DNA of 64,000 bases from Ganoderma boninense (GCA_002900995.3 CM035306.1:868001-932000); one strand, 5' to 3'. Positions 22,049 to 33,252 are shown, counted from the first letter of the stretch. The notes: a model not told the origin generated them from the letters alone. Numbers and translations are program-made.

Positions 22049-25000
22049 ATGGCCATCTACGACGTCGACGGCGACGCACAGCTGCCCCAGCTCTCCGCTG
22101 CCTCCCCCGGCTCGCCTGCGGCCTCGATCGACGAGAAGGCCGCGGTGCGGGTCGCGGAGAAGCATCTGAGCTCCGCGTCTTCGATCGACAGCCATGATAA
22201 GCTCGAGGGGGAAGCGTTCGCGGGCGGGGAGGTCGTGTACGTCAAGGGCGAGCCGGTCATCACGACCGGGCTCGACGTCTCGCGCTTCCTCGTCGACACC
22301 CGCGACGACGGCGATCCCGCACTCACGTTCCGCTCGCTCGTCATCGGCACCGTCTTCGCCGGGCTTGGAGCGGCGCTTTGCCAGGTACGTACTCATGCTC
22401 GCCATACTCCAAGACTACTACTGCCCTACTCCCCTCCGCCCACGAACACTGTCGAAGATATGTGCTGATATCGGATGGCGGTGCCTTGCTGCAGATCTAT
22501 CTGTTTAAGCCGGTGCAGATGTCCGTGTCTACGGTCTTCCTTCTGCTTATCATCTACACCGTCGGCATCGTGTGGGCAAAGTATATGCCGCAGGCGTCGT
22601 GGGTCGAGGGCACACGGCTTGCCGGGCTCGCGCCGGTGTTGCGCTTTATTAACCCTGGCGAGTTCCGCATCAAGGAGGTCAGTGCTAGTACACCTTCGGC
22701 TCCGTCCGTGCTTCCGATAAGCTGACTTGGGGGCTGTAGCATGTTATTGCGTCACTTGTTGCGTCCACCGCTGCGTACGGTAGTACCGCGGTCATGAACT
22801 TCGCCGTCCAACGAGTAAGCGATCTGGCACTTAACCTCCAAAACGCTAATGCTGAGCTGATGCTGTGCACAGTTGTATTATGACACGAACGTTAAGGCTG
22901 TGACTGCGGTCCTTGCAACGTTTTCCACAGCCACCTTCGGGTACGGTCTGGTCGGCTTGCTCCGTCCGCTCACGGTGTACCCAAGCGAGATGGTGTACTG
23001 GGCGGTAAGTACTGTCAACCTTTTTAGACCAAATGCTTTATCGCTCACGCCCTCACTGGTAGAACCTACCCACGGTCGCCATCTTCCAATGTAAGTCAGT
23101 TTCGAAAGAAATTCCGCACTAACACCCTCCGAGATATGAACGTTGAACGCTCACGCGCGCGCGTTATCGACAGCGCTTCACTTCGACAGCGCTACGAACC
23201 ACAAGCGGCTCAAGGTGTTCTGGTCCGCGTTCACCGGCATGTTCATCTGGGAGGTCTTCCCGGCGTACATCTTCCCCCTCCTCAACGGCATCAACGTCAT
23301 CTGCCTGTCGACGCAGCACGTGCCCAGCGCGGCGCAGGATGTCATCACCAACCTCTTTGGCGGCACGGACGGCAATGAGGGACTCGGGTTTGGGAGCATC
23401 TCGTTTGACTGGCAGTACATCGGTTCTACGTGAGCGCCGCCTTCCCGTGTGTGCGGACATGAGGACTGTTCTTACCTCTTGAAAATAGGTACATGAGTTT
23501 GCCTCTCATCCAACAAGGTACGGCCTCCGTCGGCCATGTATGCGCCGTCACGGCTGACCGTTCTGCACCGAACAGCTAACTCTTGGATCGGATACGCGGC
23601 CTGCTACATCGCGATTATGGGCATCTACTACTCCAACGTCTGGAACGTGAGTACTTAATTTGCGACGGCTCCGCTTCCTCCGGGGATTGCTCTGACCCAA
23701 ATTGCGCCTCGGGTAGTCCAAAGCGTTCCCGATGCTTTCGACCTCTCTGTTCAACCAGAACGGCACCCGTTACAACCAGCAGGCAGTGTTTGGCTCGACG
23801 TTCTCGCTCAACCAGACTGCCCTCGCGGAAGTCGGTCTGCCCGCGTTGACAGGTGTGTTGCTGGATCAGATGCATATACCCATACCCACGGATCGTCCCT
23901 GACACTTCGGCGTGGCAAGGTTCCAACGCCTGGAGCAACCTGACACAGAACCTGTCGGTGCGTGCAGCGACGATAATTTTCAGGATTTCCGGAGTGCTAG
24001 TAATGATAGCGTGCACCTACATAGATCGGCGGCCTGATCGCGCACTGCATCTTCTTCTGGGGCCCTTACGTCGTCGATTCCTTCAAGCAGGCCAAATCGG
24101 GGACGCAGCCTGATCCGCACTGGCAGGTGAGCAAGCAACGCTGCCCGCCCGGCGAGATGCACGCCGATTGACACTGACTTGGCGTTCTCGCTTCAGGTCC
24201 TCAAGAAGAACTACGACGAAGTGCCGTGGTGGTGGTACATCATCCTTCTCCTGCTTTCCTTCTTTGCTGGTATGTCCTTGAGGATCCTCAATACAAAATA
24301 TTCCGTGCTCATAAATGGCACAGGGTTGATCGTCATCTTCAAGGGCGAGACTACGCTCCCGTGGTGGGCGTACATTATCGCGCTCCTCCTTGGCGGCTTC
24401 GTCACGCCCTTCTCGACGCTTCTGTATGCGAGGATGGGTAACGGTATCGCTACAAACCAGCTCATGAAGATGGTCGCCGGCGCAGTCAACCCTGGCAAAC
24501 CTGTCGCGAATCTTTACGTGCGTTTCTTGACCACGCTTACCGTTTCGCGTGCAGACCTGATTCGAGCACACTTGTAGTTCTCGATGTGGAGCCACGACGT
24601 GGTATCGACCTCGATCGGGCTCGCACAGGACCTCAAGATCGGCCAGTACCTGAAGATCCCGCCGCGCGAGATGTTCCTCACCCAGGTCTGGGGCACCATC
24701 CTCGGCGCGATCGTCAACTACGTCGTCATGGTCTCTGTCGTCGACGCGCAGCGCGACATCCTCCTTGATCCCATCGGCACCAACGTCTGGAGGTGCGTGC
24801 TCGATGCCCGCAGCGTGAAGCCATCTGCATCTGCTGACGGAACGATGGAATGATACGTGATACAGCGGTCAATACCCGCAGAGTCTGAACAGCGCGGCCG
24901 TTACGTGGTCGTTGGCTAAGGAGCTCTACGGGCCGGATGGTCCTTACATCTGGATCCCCCTCGGTCTCGTCTTCGGCATGGTGCCCACCATCATCCAATG

Positions 25001-25429
25001 GGCCATCTCCAAGGTCAGTGACCGTGTTCGCCCTCTCTCGTCCTCCCGTGTGCTCGCCGCTCACACTCATGATGCCGCCACGCACAGAGGTGGCCCGTGA
25101 TCGGCGGCGTGCAAGTGTCGTCCGTGATCCTGCCGATCATCTACATGTACTCGTCGTGGATGTCGTCGGGGACGAACTCGACGATCTGGTCCTCGATCCT
25201 CGTGGGCATCGTCTCGCAGCTCTGGCTGCGCCGCTACCACCCGGGCTGGTTCAAGAAGTACAACTACATCCTCGGCGGCGCGCTCGACGGCGGCGCGCAG
25301 GTCATGATCTTCATCCTCTCGTTCGCCGTGTTCGGCGCGTCGGGCGTGCCGAAGCCCTTCCCTCCCTGGGCGGGCAACCCTGTGGCTGGGAACGTGGATT
25401 ATTGTAACGGGAACGGGGCGCTGGACTGA
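22049..25429 (+). CDS. OPT-family oligopeptide transporter
   Basis: Sixteen exons can be joined by GT-AG introns into 2,358 nt (785 aa) with every phase consistent. The approximate exon starts are 22049, 22495, 22740, 22873, 23063, 23174, 23489, 23576, 23717, 23920, 24025, 24197, 24324, 24578, 24866 and 25088. About 100 hydrophilic N-terminal residues precede many hydrophobic helices. Family motifs include RFINPGEFRIKEH (the NPG motif of OPTs), YYDTNVKAVTAVLATFSTAT, SAFTGMFIWEVFPAYIFP, EVPWWWYIILLLLSFF, and WSHDVVSTSIGLAQDLKIGQ, plus KIPPREMFLTQ and PIIYMYSSWMSSGTN with WFKKYNYILGGALDGG near the end. OPT proteins are plasma-membrane proton symporters for tetra- and pentapeptides or glutathione; which one applies here is unknown. 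One exon is only 28 nt long (23063-23090). Confidence 0.95.
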
Positions 25430-26113
25430 ACTGATGGTAATCGGCTCGGGTCGGCTCGTCGTGACTCGTCGAGGTCGGGAGGGACTGGGACGGGCGCTGA
25501 GGGATTAATGGACGGCCGCGCAGTTATTTGGGTGTATGATACTGATATGGGCTTTTGTTGTATTGTTAGGTAACTTGACGTACGATGGACACGAATGAAA
25601 CGCTCAGTGAAGACATCACGAAGTTCCTGCGTGGTTGGTTGCGGATGAAATGAAAACGTCGTGCGTTGGCACGCGAAGGTCTGGCAATGAAGTGGTTCGT
25701 GTCGCGACAGCTTTCGCTCCAGCGACCTAGACATGCGGGTGCGATCGCGGTCGCTCAGCCTGGGTCGCTCATCAGCAAAGTGGCTGGACGAGCGTCTGAG
25801 TTGCCATCTGTGGCTGGCTTGGTTTCCGAAATGACCACCACATCGCCTAGCCACCGATGCCACCCGTTTTCAAGTTTATTTGTCAGCCATGCATCGAAGA
25901 CTCAAAAATGGATCCATATGGAGAACTACTATTAGTTGTGAGCATCTGGGGCCTGTGCAGATACGAAGGATCAAGAGTGTCACGGCCCGGGTGACTGTCA
26001 GGACGCCGCGAACGTGATCATGATAGTCCAAGTGTCTCCCCGGCCGCTATATTTGGCAGTAAGTATGCAAAATATACTCTCAAATATGAGCTGCTCACCT
26101 TCTCACCCTAAGG
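25430..26113. other. Convergent intergenic region
   Basis: This lies between the plus-strand OPT gene and the minus-strand cerato-platanin copy 2. Nothing else was recognised. Confidence 0.4.
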
Positions 26114-26603
26114 CTACATCCCGCAGTACGACTGAGGCACCAACGTCGCCACTGCTTCAACTCGACCAAGCTCCTCTCCCTCCCCGTACGTGAGGTCGTC
26201 AATCGCGGGCGTCGAAATGCTCCACCCGTCCTCCGCGTTGTCGACCAGAGTGAGATAGACGACGTCCTTCACGGTGGGCGTCTCGTATACCAGCCGCCAG
26301 CACTCGCCGCACCGCGTGCTGTTGTAGCCCTCGACGACGTCCGCGCTGCCGATGTAGGGGAAGGCGGGGAGGGAGGCGAAGTCGGTGTAGCCCTGCGCCA
26401 GCAGGCCGTTCGACCCGCCGCCGCACGCGACCGTGGAGAGGGGCGTCGCGCCGTTGTCGTACGCGGGGTCGTAGGAGACGGAGACGTTGCGGGAGATGAC
26501 CACTGGACCGTGGCCGCCGACGTAGCCCGCTTGGGAAGCGACGGAGAGGGCGGCGGTGGCGATAGAACACGAGAAGGAGGCGGGAGATGTTGTCGCTACG
26601 CAT
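26114..26603 (-). CDS. Cerato-platanin family secreted protein, copy 2, leader out of frame
   Basis: The mature domain is complete: NVSVSYDPAYDNG, TVACGGGSNGLLAQGY, PYIGSADVVEGY, the RCGECWRL cysteine pair, DVVYLTLVDNAEDG and a C-terminal PQSYCGM. It is diverged from copy 1 at 3280. The best start by position and hydrophobicity is the ATG complementary to 26601-26603 (MRSDNISRLLL). It is one base out of frame with the rest of the leader and the mature part; the shift lies near 26558-26566. The only in-frame ATG, at 26680, adds a polar 35-residue extension before the hydrophobic stretch and makes a poor signal peptide. Either one extra base or sequencing error is likely. As written, secretion would be impaired. 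Confidence 0.8.
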
Positions 26604-27279
26604 GGTGGCGTGGCTTCGTCGCGGGGAGAGACCTGGCCGTCGGCCTGTTGTACGGGGCGATGGTTCGTCGCCAGAGACAAGAGACTGTAGATATAGGCTT
26701 ATGGGGCAGGTTGAGGATGACATTTGGAAACGGACTGCCGGTAGTACCGATTCCGAGCGGACGGCGGACACTGTGAGGCGGTCTGTTTTTCGGCGACATT
26801 TACGGAGAGCTAGAGCTTCTAACTTATACTTTGTCGTATACTATCAAATTCAGCCGTGCATATGCTCTGAGAAAGGTGCCAACCTCGACCTCGGCAGACA
26901 GAACCGCTGAACCGGCGGCTCACCGATGATGATGACGGATACCACTGCCCCCTTTTGTTTATATTAAAGACGTTTCTATCTGTATTTTGAAAGCTGCCTA
27001 CATCTACATTGCTCAGCATGCGTTTGCATTGGCCAAACACGAATCGCGTTCCTTCACCCGCTCGCTCCATTCTACGTGAAGCAGTCCCTGGTCCAGGAGT
27101 CACATTCAGTCAGATTGGTCAAAATGAGGGGGGAGTGAGAATTAGAGTAGCAGTAACGCCACTGTAATCGTAGATACATAAGAAAGAGAGAACACGAGAG
27201 CTACATGATTGGTGTGACCAGGAGGTGGTAGTCGAAAACAGATAGAAACTAGCACAAAACACACAGTCATAGACGCATC
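26604..27279. other. Intergenic, promoter of cerato-platanin copy 2 and 3' flank of the protease-like gene
   Basis: No gene was recognised. There are AT-rich stretches near 26820 and 26950-27000. Confidence 0.4.
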
Positions 27280-28764
27280 TCACTTTGTGCTCCAAAGGTC
27301 GTCACCTTTGAAGTGGAGAGTGGCATCAGGAAACTTGTCCTTGATGACCTCCCAGAGCCAGTGCATCGGCGTGCCAAACGTAACGTCGGTAGACTCGGTT
27401 GTTCCCGTGCCACTGGTGAGGAGGGCAACAAAATTGCCGCAGCCGTCGACGATCATGGATCCGGAGTCCCCCTCCTCAGAGAATACACCGGAGTGTCTGT
27501 CGTAAGGGTAGACTGCTACTTCCACGGAGTCGCGACTGCCCAGCGCATAATAACGGCGAACGTGAGACTCAAACCCGTTCAGACAACCTATGGTGGTGAG
27601 CGTGGCGAGGCCGCGTTTGATAACGTATCGTGTGGGGTCTCCGTTGCGAGACTTGTTGTTGGGGGTGCGCATCTCTTGAGGGGAGAGAATGCCTCGAAGC
27701 TCGAGGAGACGATCGTCCGGATATTTGAAATGGGGGGGCACAGGCACATCGGTGCGAGGGTACATCAACGCGGTGAGCTGAAACCTGTCCCTTTCAGGTC
27801 CTAGAAAAAGGATAACCAATTGCATCAAATATCTGTACCTTCAGCTAGAGAAATCGACGTGAACAAACCTAAGTCAAGTATGTTCCCATTGAAGCCCTTG
27901 CGGAACTTGTTCTTGTCGAGTTTGATGACACAAACATCCTGCATATAACCATCCTGAGGGGTAGAGGCGCTGATAGAGGCGCTGATAGAAGGTGCCCAGA
28001 CGACGCGTCCAATTACTCGGTCATTCGGCTTTTTCCATCGGTTCCTGATGTTCTTGAGGAACTCCTGAACCTCCTTGATCTCCACATGGGTGTCTCTCAG
28101 GAGACCTTCGGTCTTCGCCAACTCTTGTGACACCTGCTCAGCTCCACTGCTCTCTAACCGCTTCGTTATGGTCCTCGCCTGACTCTCCAAGGAAATAACG
28201 ACTTGATTTAGGACCTCAATGCGGTGTTGGACGGATGCGAGGAAGTCGGTAAAGGATCTGCGGCCCATGAGGACAACTTCCTTCTTCGGCCCGGCTTTGT
28301 AAGGGTAGTTAAAACGGTGCTCATCTTCTCATGAGAAAGAACGCACCGATGTAAGTGTACGAGTCATTCCCCTCATTTGCAGGAAAAAGGATGTGGCGGG
28401 CCGTGACACCGTAAAGAACGCGATCGACTCTGAAGTAGAAGCCCATTGTTCCCTCGTGGTGGAGCGTCTTCAAGCCAGCGATAGGCAGGCTAAGCGCAGA
28501 AGTCACCGGATCGATGACGGCCTCGAGGGGGTGGAAAGGCGGGACGGGTGTGAACAGTTTGGGACCACTGAGATCCATAACCACAGACTCACGATATGCG
28601 ACATCGACATCGGATACGCCGTGAGACTTGAGGAGGTCGAGGATGTCGTTGGAAGAGTGGAATGCTGTCTCCCCAGAGAGAGTATCGGGCAAGACTCCTA
28701 TCCAAATCGTGACAGGAGTGGTAATGACTTTGTCGTACGGAGGGATCTTGCTGTTGATGTCTTC

Positions 28765-28857
28765 ATTGTCTTCGCTGTCCTCACTGTCCTCGCTGTCCTC
28801 GCTGTCCTCGCTATCCTCGCTATCCTCGTTGTCCTCGCTATCCTCCTCGTCCATGTT
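28765..28857 (-). repeat. 9-nt tandem repeat encoding (Glu-Asp-Ser)n
   Basis: Imperfect repeats of a 9-base unit (GTCCTCGCT on plus) give about eight EDS/EDN units in the protease-like protein. This acidic tract is likely disordered and could vary in length between strains. Confidence 0.85.
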
Positions 28858-28870
28858 CTCCTCCTCGTCC

Positions 28871-28874
28871 ACGT
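28871..28874. repeat. Target-site duplication, left copy
   Basis: ACGT directly before the 5' LTR, repeated at 33249-33252 after the 3' LTR. The length is four bases, as used by several fungal Ty3/gypsy-like integrases; a fifth base does not match. Confidence 0.85.
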
Positions 28875-29568
28875 TGATGGGTGTGGTACCGCGCTGAGCT
28901 AGAAACCACGTACCTTGAGCCCGATCCGACGACCTCGAGCCAGCCTGCATGCCGATCCCCCATTCCCGCGTCTTCTCCTTTCTCTCATTTTTGTTCTTAT
29001 TTCGATTCTTCCTCGCTTGTTGCGGTCTAAAGCAGAGTATTTAGTGGTGTTCAGTAGCATCGTGTCCGAGCCCCCATCGCGTACTTACACACAGCCACAG
29101 GCCGCGTTCCGGATAGCTCCGCATTGCGGGGACAGTTTTCATCATCTTTACCGCATACCACCATCTTCCACCCCTCGTCTCTCATGTATTCACGTCTACT
29201 ACGGCCTTTTGGGCACCTCTAATACCAGCCTTTCTCTCTTCCTCGACCTCGATCCGACCACCTGCGCAACTCCGACCGCGACCACTCGACCAGCGACTTT
29301 CCTTTTCGACTCCCGACCTCGTCTTTCGACTTTCGACCTCGTATCTCGCCTCTCGTCCTCGACTTTCATATCATTCATTGCATTCCGTCGCTCCTCGACT
29401 CACCTCGCCCTCGGACTACGTACAGGCCAGACCCGGTCCGCACCACTACCACCACCACCACACTCTTTCCACCACCACTCCCTCTGCATCCACTCCCCTT
29501 ACGGGCACGCTCGACGGACCATCGCACCTTCAGACTTCCGCACTCGTAGGGAGTGTTGAGGTCTATCA
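28875..29568 (+). repeat. 5' long terminal repeat
   Basis: 694 bp, starting TGATGGGTGTGG and ending TCTATCA, matched by 32555-33248 at a constant offset of 3,680. The plus strand is pyrimidine-rich. A 214-codon open frame (28915-29559) fills most of it; its low-complexity Pro/Ser/Arg composition suggests it results from base composition rather than coding. Confidence 0.95.
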
Positions 29569-29570
29569 TT

Positions 29571-29590
29571 TTGGAGCCCACCGCGAGGGT
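29571..29590 (+). other. Putative tRNA-Lys primer binding site
   Basis: Two bases after the 5' LTR the sequence TGGAGCCCACCGCGAGGGTC begins with TGG, the complement of a tRNA CCA end. Its reverse complement resembles the acceptor and T-arm of a eukaryotic tRNA-Lys (GGGCTCCA end). The tRNA identity is inferred without comparison to this genome's own tRNAs. Confidence 0.6.
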
Positions 29591-29913
29591 CCAGATCTTA
29601 CAAGATCCAGAGCCTCTGCCCTTGGCGAGTCCCCCCCCTTCTCTTTTCATTTTCCCACTTCCATTCCTGTTCTACTTTGTTTCTGCGGACCTCGTCTCAG
29701 ACCTCGGTCTCAGGCTGCGCCGTCTTTATCCACCCGACCTATCGCTTTTTTTTTCGTACTCAGCCTCTACCCGCCGTCTCGCGCACGAGTCCCGTCCCTA
29801 TCCCGCCATCGTGTTTATCCCCTCTCGTCCCTTTCATTTTTTCTCTTGTCCTCTCGTTTTCCGCCCGCCCTCGTCTATCTCTTCGGCGTCGCGTTCGCTA
29901 GTAGCGCGGCGTC

Positions 29914-31611
29914 ATGTCGACATTTTATATGCCTCTGCGCGGCGCTCCAGGTTCCCCCGTCTTCGACCCCGACAATGTTCGCTCGCTGTACGGTTTTTTC
30001 GACGACCTCGAATATTGGTTTAACGCCGCGGGAATTCAAGACGAAACTGCAAAGAAGCAGCACGCGACCTGCTACGCTCCCGACTCCGAGAAAACAATTT
30101 GGCGCACCTTCCCCGAGTTCGCAGACAGCGGTAGCGACTTCGACGCATTCAAGCACGCGATCATCAAGGACTACATCGGCGGCTCCCTCTTTTCCATCCA
30201 CGACCTCACGTCCCTCGTCGAAACGACTGCGAAGACCAGTATCTCATCCATCAAGGCATTCAGCGAATATTCACGCCAGTTCCGTGACATCGCCTCGTCT
30301 CTCGCCTCGAGCGGTTACCTCCGCGACCACGAGCGCGATCAGTTATTTTTGCAGGGCATTGAAGATAGTCTCCGTCAAGCAGTCCTCCAGCGGTTGCACG
30401 TCACTCAGCCTTTCGTTCTTTTTCCTAGGCACCAGTACACGATCGAGCAGGTTACGACAGCAGCACACCACATTCTCGACTCCGCGATCCCCCCAGCCAG
30501 CACGACGATCTTGCAGTCTGAGCTCTGCGAAGCCACTCAGGCTATCGCGGCGGCCAAAGCTGTATTTGTTCAGATCCAGCAGCATCAGCAGCAGTTCCCA
30601 GTCCAGCCCATCTCGCTCGTCTCACCCGTCCCAACTCCCGTGTTCTCAACCCATCTCTCAGCGGCTTACTCTCGACCTCCCGTACCGGCCACAACTCACA
30701 ACGACTTCGTCCCCCGCTTCGACTACGAGGAGCGGCTCACACAGATGCGACAGCAGCTCGCGGCGCTGGAGCAGCAGCGTGCAGCGCTCCGCGCGGCATC
30801 CTATGCGATCCCGTCTGAAGAACATCACACCCGTACTACTGACGACTCTGGCGCGCAGATTTTAGAAGATCGACAAGCAGCACCAACACCGCCTCAGCCC
30901 GTGCCTCACGAAAACCGCCATATTCCTGTACCCGTGACTGCGCCGCCTCCTTCACGCTTCAAGCTGCCAGTTGTGTACTTTTCGACGACTCCAGCAACTC
31001 CGGCGTCCACGATCGAGCCTGTCGCAGCCCCATCATCGTCCCCCACGTCCTCCAATGTCTCACCCGAACGTCCATCCGCCAGCGTCGGCTACGCATCCCC
31101 ATTCCCGCTACCAGGCCGCTCGTCCCGACCGTCGACCACCGCCAAACTTGTCCCTCTTCCCGTATACCGTCATCCCGCTTCGAATCCTACTCCGCTTTCA
31201 GCCTTCAGCATTCCACGCAAGTTCATCCCTTCGTCCCCATCCTTTGTCCCTATGCAATGTCCCGTCTACCATCACTCTCCGCTCATTCCGTCTCCGCCCC
31301 CATCTCATCTCTCTTCCACGCCATTCTCTCCACGACCTGTCTCTCCGCCCTCCAACGCCCCGACTCCAACTTCTCAAGCCTCCCATCCTGTTGCCGCGCA
31401 CCCTTGCTCACTCCTCCATTCAACCTCGATCCTCAACATCCTGTCTCCACCATCACCGCCGTCGCCACGCTCGCCCGCTCCCCCATCATCCTCAACCACA
31501 CCATCCGACTCCGACTATTCCGCCAACGCCATCTCCGAAACCTCGTCTTCCCGCCAAGCCTCTTCCCCCATCATCCCCAACCACGCCATCCGACTCCAAC
31601 TATTCCGTTAA
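29914..31611 (+). CDS. Retrotransposon Gag-like protein
   Basis: A 565-residue ORF starting MSTFYMPLRGAPGSPVFD. The first 220 residues look like a helical capsid region: VRSLYGFFDDLEYWFNAAGI, KKQHATCYAPDSEKTIW, FKHAIIKDYIGG, IKAFSEYSRQFRDIASSLA and QLFLQGIEDSLRQAVLQRL. This organisation is known from abundant Gag-like proteins in basidiomycete genomes. A glutamine-rich stretch and a QMRQQLAALEQQRAALRAAS coiled coil follow, then a long Pro/Ser-rich tail. No CCHC zinc knuckle is seen. Near the end a unit encoding TPSDS(D/N)YS(A/V)NAISETSS occurs twice, the second time in another frame beyond the stop, so the end may have been reshaped by duplication and frameshift. Confidence 0.8.
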   Translation: MSTFYMPLRGAPGSPVFDPDNVRSLYGFFDDLEYWFNAAGIQDETAKKQHATCYAPDSEKTIWRTFPEFADSGSDFDAFKHAIIKDYIGGSLFSIHDLTSLVETTAKTSISSIKAFSEYSRQFRDIASSLASSGYLRDHERDQLFLQGIEDSLRQAVLQRLHVTQPFVLFPRHQYTIEQVTTAAHHILDSAIPPASTTILQSELCEATQAIAAAKAVFVQIQQHQQQFPVQPISLVSPVPTPVFSTHLSAAYSRPPVPATTHNDFVPRFDYEERLTQMRQQLAALEQQRAALRAASYAIPSEEHHTRTTDDSGAQILEDRQAAPTPPQPVPHENRHIPVPVTAPPPSRFKLPVVYFSTTPATPASTIEPVAAPSSSPTSSNVSPERPSASVGYASPFPLPGRSSRPSTTAKLVPLPVYRHPASNPTPLSAFSIPRKFIPSSPSFVPMQCPVYHHSPLIPSPPPSHLSSTPFSPRPVSPPSNAPTPTSQASHPVAAHPCSLLHSTSILNILSPPSPPSPRSPAPPSSSTTPSDSDYSANAISETSSSRQASSPIIPNHAIRLQLFR

Positions 31612-31640
31612 CGCCATCTCTGAAACCTCGTCTCCTGTCA
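31495..31640 (+). repeat. Imperfect direct repeat at the gag 3' end
   Basis: A unit starting near ACCATCCGACTCCGACTATT (31499) recurs near 31585 with a few changes, spanning the gag stop codon. It changes frame between copies. Confidence 0.7.
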
Positions 31641-32554
31641 AGCCCCTTCCGTTATCGTGCCCCTCCGCCCGCCGTCCTAGTCCTACATTCCATAACTATA
31701 TTCAGTTTCCTCTCTCGGTCTCGCCCTCTCTTACGGTACAACTCTCTGGCAATCGGTCTCGTCGTTTAGATACATTTGATTTTCTTTTCTCGTTTATACG
31801 TCCTCCCTCTCGTTTCTTTCATTCAGGTCCCCATCACGCAGTATCGCCGGTTCTCGCTCAGCACCACATTGGTCTCCCACATCGACTCAGCACCATCTGG
31901 CCCAAACGCGACTCCACGCTCGCATACGGTCATCATCCCCGCACCTCGCACAGCGCCTTCCTCGCCGCTCATCGTCGTCATCACCGCATCGCGCCCACCG
32001 CTGTCATCGCTCGCCGCTGCACCTTGCAACTCCATTCCTCCCCGCTGACTCCCGCTCCTGCGCACCATCCCCCGAGTCCACACATCCAATGTTGCCGACG
32101 TCAAGTCTCGCCGCCGCGCCTTGCGAACCTGTTCATCCCCGTCGACTCCGCCCCTACGCACCTCCTTTCTCGACGACAGCGACACTGGAAACAAGCTACC
32201 GCGCTGCACATACACCAGACGACGTGCGACGCGAGCTACAACGACCACCCGCGTGCTTCGATTCAAGTGAGGAGGAGCCGCTGTCTCCATCATGCACCAT
32301 GCCCTGCTTCCAACGCGACCTTCTCCACGCGCCTCTCGCCTCCAGCCCGCCGTATCCCCCCTGCACTCCGCGCTTCTATGCCACGGCCCCGCGCATGTCC
32401 GCATTTCCCCCTTCGAACCTTCTCGCGTCCGCCCCGAGTCCGCCGCGCCCACGTCCCTCTCGCACAGACCCGTAACCACGCTGTCCCGCCCCTCCCACCA
32501 CTCACTCGCGACGAGTTTGGACCGAGGACGGTCCAGATTTAAGTGAGGAGGAGA
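31612..32554 (+). other. Retroelement internal non-coding tail
   Basis: About 940 bp between the gag stop and the 3' LTR. It is C-rich and open in several frames, but the frames are low-complexity Pro/Ser/Arg/His and have no pol motifs. It may be the remains of a deleted pol region or filler as in LARD-type elements. Confidence 0.6.
32541..32554 (+). other. Polypurine tract
   Basis: AAGTGAGGAGGAGA directly before the 3' LTR, with one pyrimidine in 14 bases. It is the expected plus-strand primer site of an LTR retrotransposon. Confidence 0.85.
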
Positions 32555-33248
32555 TGATGGGTGTGGTACCGCGCTGAGCTAGAAACCACGTACCTTGAGC
32601 CCGATCCGACGACCTCGAGCCAGCCTGCATGCCGATCCCCCATTCCCGCGTCTTCTCCTTTCTCTCATTTTTGTTCTTATTTCGATTCTTCCTCGCTTGT
32701 TGCGGTCTAAAGCAGAGTATTTAGTGGTGTTCAGTAGCATCGTGTCCGAGCCCCCATCGCGTACTTACACACAGCCACAGGCCGCGTTCCGGATAGCTCC
32801 GCATTGCGGGGACAGTTTTCATCATCTTTACCGCATACCACCATCTTCCACCCCTCGTCTCTCATGTATTCACGTCTACTACGGCCTTTTGGGCACCTCT
32901 AATACCAGCCTTTCTCTCTTCCTCGACCTCGATCCGACCACCTGCGCAACTCCGACCGCGACCACTCGACCAGCGACTTTCCTTTTCGACTCCCGACCTC
33001 GTCTTTCGACTTTCGACCTCGTATCTCGCCTCTCGTCCTCGACTTTCATATCATTCATTGCATTCCGTCGCTCCTCGACTCACCTCGCCCTCGGACTACG
33101 TACAGGCCAGACCCGGTCCGCACCACTACCACCACCACCACACTCTTTCCACCACCACTCCCTCTGCATCCACTCCCCTTGCGGGCACGCTCGACGGACC
33201 ATCGCACCTTCAGACTTCCGCACTCGTAGGGAGTGTTGAGGTCTATCA
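32555..33248 (+). repeat. 3' long terminal repeat
   Basis: The same 694 bp as the 5' LTR. The single difference noticed is CTTGCGGGC here versus CTTACGGGC in the left copy. It ends TCTATCA and is followed by the ACGT duplication. Confidence 0.95.
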
Positions 33249-33252
33249 ACGT
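33249..33252. repeat. Target-site duplication, right copy
   Basis: ACGT after the 3' LTR, matching 28871-28874. Confidence 0.85.

Larger units (their letters stand above)
27280..28874 (-). pseudogene. Trypsin-like protein gene, 3' part, split by an LTR element
   Basis: In gene order this half carries exon pieces 28874-28347, 28294-27839 and 27800-27280, with introns of 52 and 38 nt. Together with the 5' half (33249-33834), and counting the ACGT duplication once, the exons sum to 1,956 nt (651 aa). In that numbering there is an acidic EDS-repeat region (about 153-191), a beta-rich block (200-300) and a chymotrypsin-like triad. The triad would be His311 in YGVTARHIL, Asp446 in QDVCVIKLD and Ser591 in EEGDSGSMIVDG. 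Between His and Asp lies a helical, coiled-coil-like insert (about 340-412, FLASVQHRIEVLNQVVISLE). There is no signal peptide, so an intracellular location is inferred. Similar uncharacterised proteins occur in basidiomycetes to my knowledge. No function is known; activity is inferred only from the triad. Confidence 0.8.
28875..33248 (+). mobile_element. LTR retrotransposon, Gag-only, non-autonomous
   Basis: A 4,374-bp element bounded by two 694-bp direct repeats that start TG and end CA, and by a 4-bp ACGT target-site duplication. The internal part has a primer binding site at its left edge, a 565-codon Gag-like ORF (29914-31611), about 900 bp without recognised coding, and a purine-rich tract before the 3' LTR. 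No protease, reverse transcriptase, RNase H or integrase motif was found in any frame, so it would need enzymes from a related element. Only one difference between the LTRs was noticed (A at 29521 region versus G in the right copy), implying recent insertion. It lies antisense within the coding region of the trypsin-like gene. Confidence 0.93.

Noticed and set aside
29378..30865. A 495-codon plus-strand frame overlapping the LTR and gag
   Set aside because: Low-complexity Ser/Pro/Arg sequence in the pyrimidine-rich strand, without a domain. The gag frame from 29914 has folded-protein character and an appropriate start.
30971..32542. A 523-codon Pro/His/Arg-rich frame overlapping the gag end
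   Set aside because: Composition-driven open frame without pol motifs; it overlaps gag out of frame.
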